Under the pieces are notes generated by a model. The model was not told the origin of the DNA. It saw nothing but the letters and a program-made list of their open reading frames with translations, and did no database searches. Made by a program: the position numbers and the translations under genes. A stretch of 46,294 bases of DNA from Clostridiales bacterium (GTDB lineage Bacteria > Bacillota > Clostridia > Oscillospirales > Oscillospiraceae): positions 1-46,294 of the forward strand of contig JAHAEW010000017.1 in the NCBI GenBank assembly GCA_018374635.1, written 5' to 3'. This document shows positions 45,276 through 46,294 of the stretch, one piece after another. Position 1 is the stretch's first letter; the number at the start of each line of letters is the position of its first letter.

Positions 45276-45665
45276 ATGGCAGAGAACAAAGCCACAACCT
45301 TAGAGCAGTTGCGGGCTCTGGCAGAAAGGGGAAAACTCGATACCCTGAACCGCGTCGACCAGCTTTTAGAGTCGATCATTCCTCTGCTGGAGGGTGCACA
45401 GCATAGCGGTACTACCGTTACTCTGCCGGCCGAGAACTGGAGCGGCAGAGCTCAGACTGTAAAGGACAACATCCTTTTGGCTGACGAAAAATACTGGTAT
45501 ATTGTGTGCGCTGACGCGGATTGCTTTATGGCAGTCAGCGAGACTGGCGTGAAAGCTGACAATATCACCGTTAACGGTCAGGTCACCTTTCACTGCGAGG
45601 TAACTCCAACGGAAAATCTGACCATTTATATTTTGCGACTGGAGGTCGAGCAGAATAATGAGTAA
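45276..45665 (+). CDS. Small fibre-associated protein (129 aa)
   Basis: ATG 45276 follows GAAAGGAG. Residues 1-45 repeat the TTLEQLRALAERGK anchor of the 44280 gene; residues about 50-129 (LPAENWSGRAQTVKDNILLA, then ADNITVNGQVTFHCEV) match the C-terminal domain of the alanine-rich fibre at 42391. So it looks like a minimal combination of an anchor and a tip domain, perhaps a short fibre or chaperone-like cap. Overlaps the next gene by 8 bases. Confidence 0.65.
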   Translation: MAENKATTLEQLRALAERGKLDTLNRVDQLLESIIPLLEGAQHSGTTVTLPAENWSGRAQTVKDNILLADEKYWYIVCADADCFMAVSETGVKADNITVNGQVTFHCEVTPTENLTIYILRLEVEQNNE

Positions 45666-46294
45666 TGCAAACGTCGGCAAGGTCTTTAACATGACCGGCG
45701 GCAGCGGCGGAGGCGGTACTCTGAGGCTGGAGACCCTGACAATTACCAAGCCGCCCCAAAAGACCACCTACAAGTCCGGAGAGTCCTTTGACCCCACGGG
45801 CATGGTCGTTACCGCGGGCTATGGGTATGGTCTCACTTCGGATGTGACCGGATATTCCGTGTCTCCCCAAGTCCTTACGGATGGAGTGACGGAGGTGGTT
45901 ATCACCTATACCGAAGGCCGCATCACCAAGACGGCAAGTGTGCCGGTTACTGTGCAGAAGGTGCTGGTATCCATTGCCGTTACCAACAACCCCTCCAAGA
46001 TGGTCTATCACTATCTGGAGGAATTTGCCCCTGCGGGAATGGTGGTCACTGCCAAATTCTCGGATGACTCTACGGAGGAGGTTTCGGGATACACCTATCC
46101 CAAGACCGCTTTCTCTACTTTGGGGAGCCGTCCGGTGGAGATCGGTTATACCTATGAGGGTGTGACCAAGACCGCCAGCTTGAATGTTACAGTCAACCCC
46201 ATTGAGGTGGCTGTCCCTGTTCAAAATGGAGTCCTTACCTATGACGGGACTGGAAAAACTCCGTCCTGGACTGGGTATGATCCGTCGAAGATGA
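45658..46294 (+). CDS. Ig-like (Big_3) surface protein, cut by the window edge (at least 212 aa)
   Basis: ATG 45658 overlaps the previous stop and follows GGAGG (45641-45645). After a Gly/Ser linker (TGGSGGGGT), residues about 22-100 and 103-180 form two bacterial Ig-like group 3 domains (PPQKTTYKSGESFDPTGMVV; NPSKMVYHYLEEFAPAGMVV). The frame is open to the end of the window. Such domains on phage tails bind carbohydrate or extend adhesins. TTCAAAATGG lies at 46220. The C-terminal function is outside the window. Confidence 0.8.
   Translation, partial: MSNANVGKVFNMTGGSGGGGTLRLETLTITKPPQKTTYKSGESFDPTGMVVTAGYGYGLTSDVTGYSVSPQVLTDGVTEVVITYTEGRITKTASVPVTVQKVLVSIAVTNNPSKMVYHYLEEFAPAGMVVTAKFSDDSTEEVSGYTYPKTAFSTLGSRPVEIGYTYEGVTKTASLNVTVNPIEVAVPVQNGVLTYDGTGKTPSWTGYDPSKM

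Larger units (their letters stand above)
16739..46229 (+). repeat. Dispersed motif TTCAAAATGG, late half
   Basis: Exact copies start at 24340, 26621, 28424, 29278, 30852, 39402, 40754 and 46220. One-base variants start at 16739, 19017, 22421, 34326, 37218, 42216 and 43196. All are on the + strand; one exact copy on the - strand is at 6878-6887. At 22421 and 24340 (and 16739) the ATG is a start codon; elsewhere it lies within genes as Ser-Lys-Trp, Gln-Asn-Gly or Phe-Lys-Met, so all three frames are used. Counted by eye. Confidence 0.8.

Noticed and set aside
1..46294. tRNA genes, integrase, attachment sites, reverse transcriptase or diversity-generating repeats
   Set aside because: Looked for by eye and not found. 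The fibre genes at the right end lie at the window edge, so such elements could be outside it.

Overview
The window is one dense block of bacteriophage genome. Every supportable gene lies on the + strand, no host gene is visible, and the right edge cuts a gene. Strong AGGAGG ribosome sites, low-GTG/TTG but mostly ATG starts, moderate-to-high GC in the late half, and homology to protein families common in gut Clostridia phages (DUF5662, HYGVKGMKWGVRR-tagged head proteins, alanine-rich fibre proteins) point to a long-tailed siphovirus of a gut Firmicute (Clostridia). I see no integrase, repressor/lysogeny module or tRNA, so lifestyle is open. Family names below are from recognition of the sequence; no database search was run.

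Left part (1-9.2 kb): about 25 short early genes, tightly packed or overlapping. They include a DUF5662 protein whose N-terminus sits in another frame behind a UUU-UGA-C site, an RtcB-type RNA ligase, a HAD-like hydrolase fusion, membrane proteins and a lipoprotein, a P-loop NTPase, an Nmad1-like protein and an HTH protein. Then comes a non-coding block (9.2-9.95 kb) with direct repeats, clustered TGGCCA repeats next to an A+T-rich stretch (origin-like), and an extended -10 promoter followed by about 170 nt of strongly structured RNA ending in a terminator.

Middle (9.95-15.4 kb): small proteins, two PD-(D/E)XK nucleases, and a 906-residue protein with the NADFDGD-type catalytic loop of two-barrel RNA polymerases, two N-terminal and one C-terminal helix-turn-helix segments, and an N-terminal HYGVKRRSGRYPWGSG tag. 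A 448-nt non-coding segment with a 28-bp inverted repeat precedes the packaging genes.

Right part (15.4-46.3 kb): terminase small subunit, HNH nuclease, connector, four proteins carrying the HYG(V/I)(K/R)GMKWGVR tag or a variant, large terminase, portal, a fused protease-major capsid protein, neck and tail genes, a lysis cassette (two-domain endolysin, membrane protein, holin) placed inside the tail module, a 3175-residue tape measure with about thirteen 62-residue repeats, Dit, Tal, and a run of baseplate/fibre genes ending in an Ig-like protein cut by the window edge.

Two genome-wide signals are not explained by the genes: TTGATATTTT, about one per gene in the early half, often containing the stop codon and lying just before the next ribosome site; and TTCAAAATGG, spread through the late half. 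Both are on the + strand and occur in all reading frames. Together with the tagged polymerase they suggest a phage-specific transcription or RNA-processing programme, which is the main novelty candidate here.
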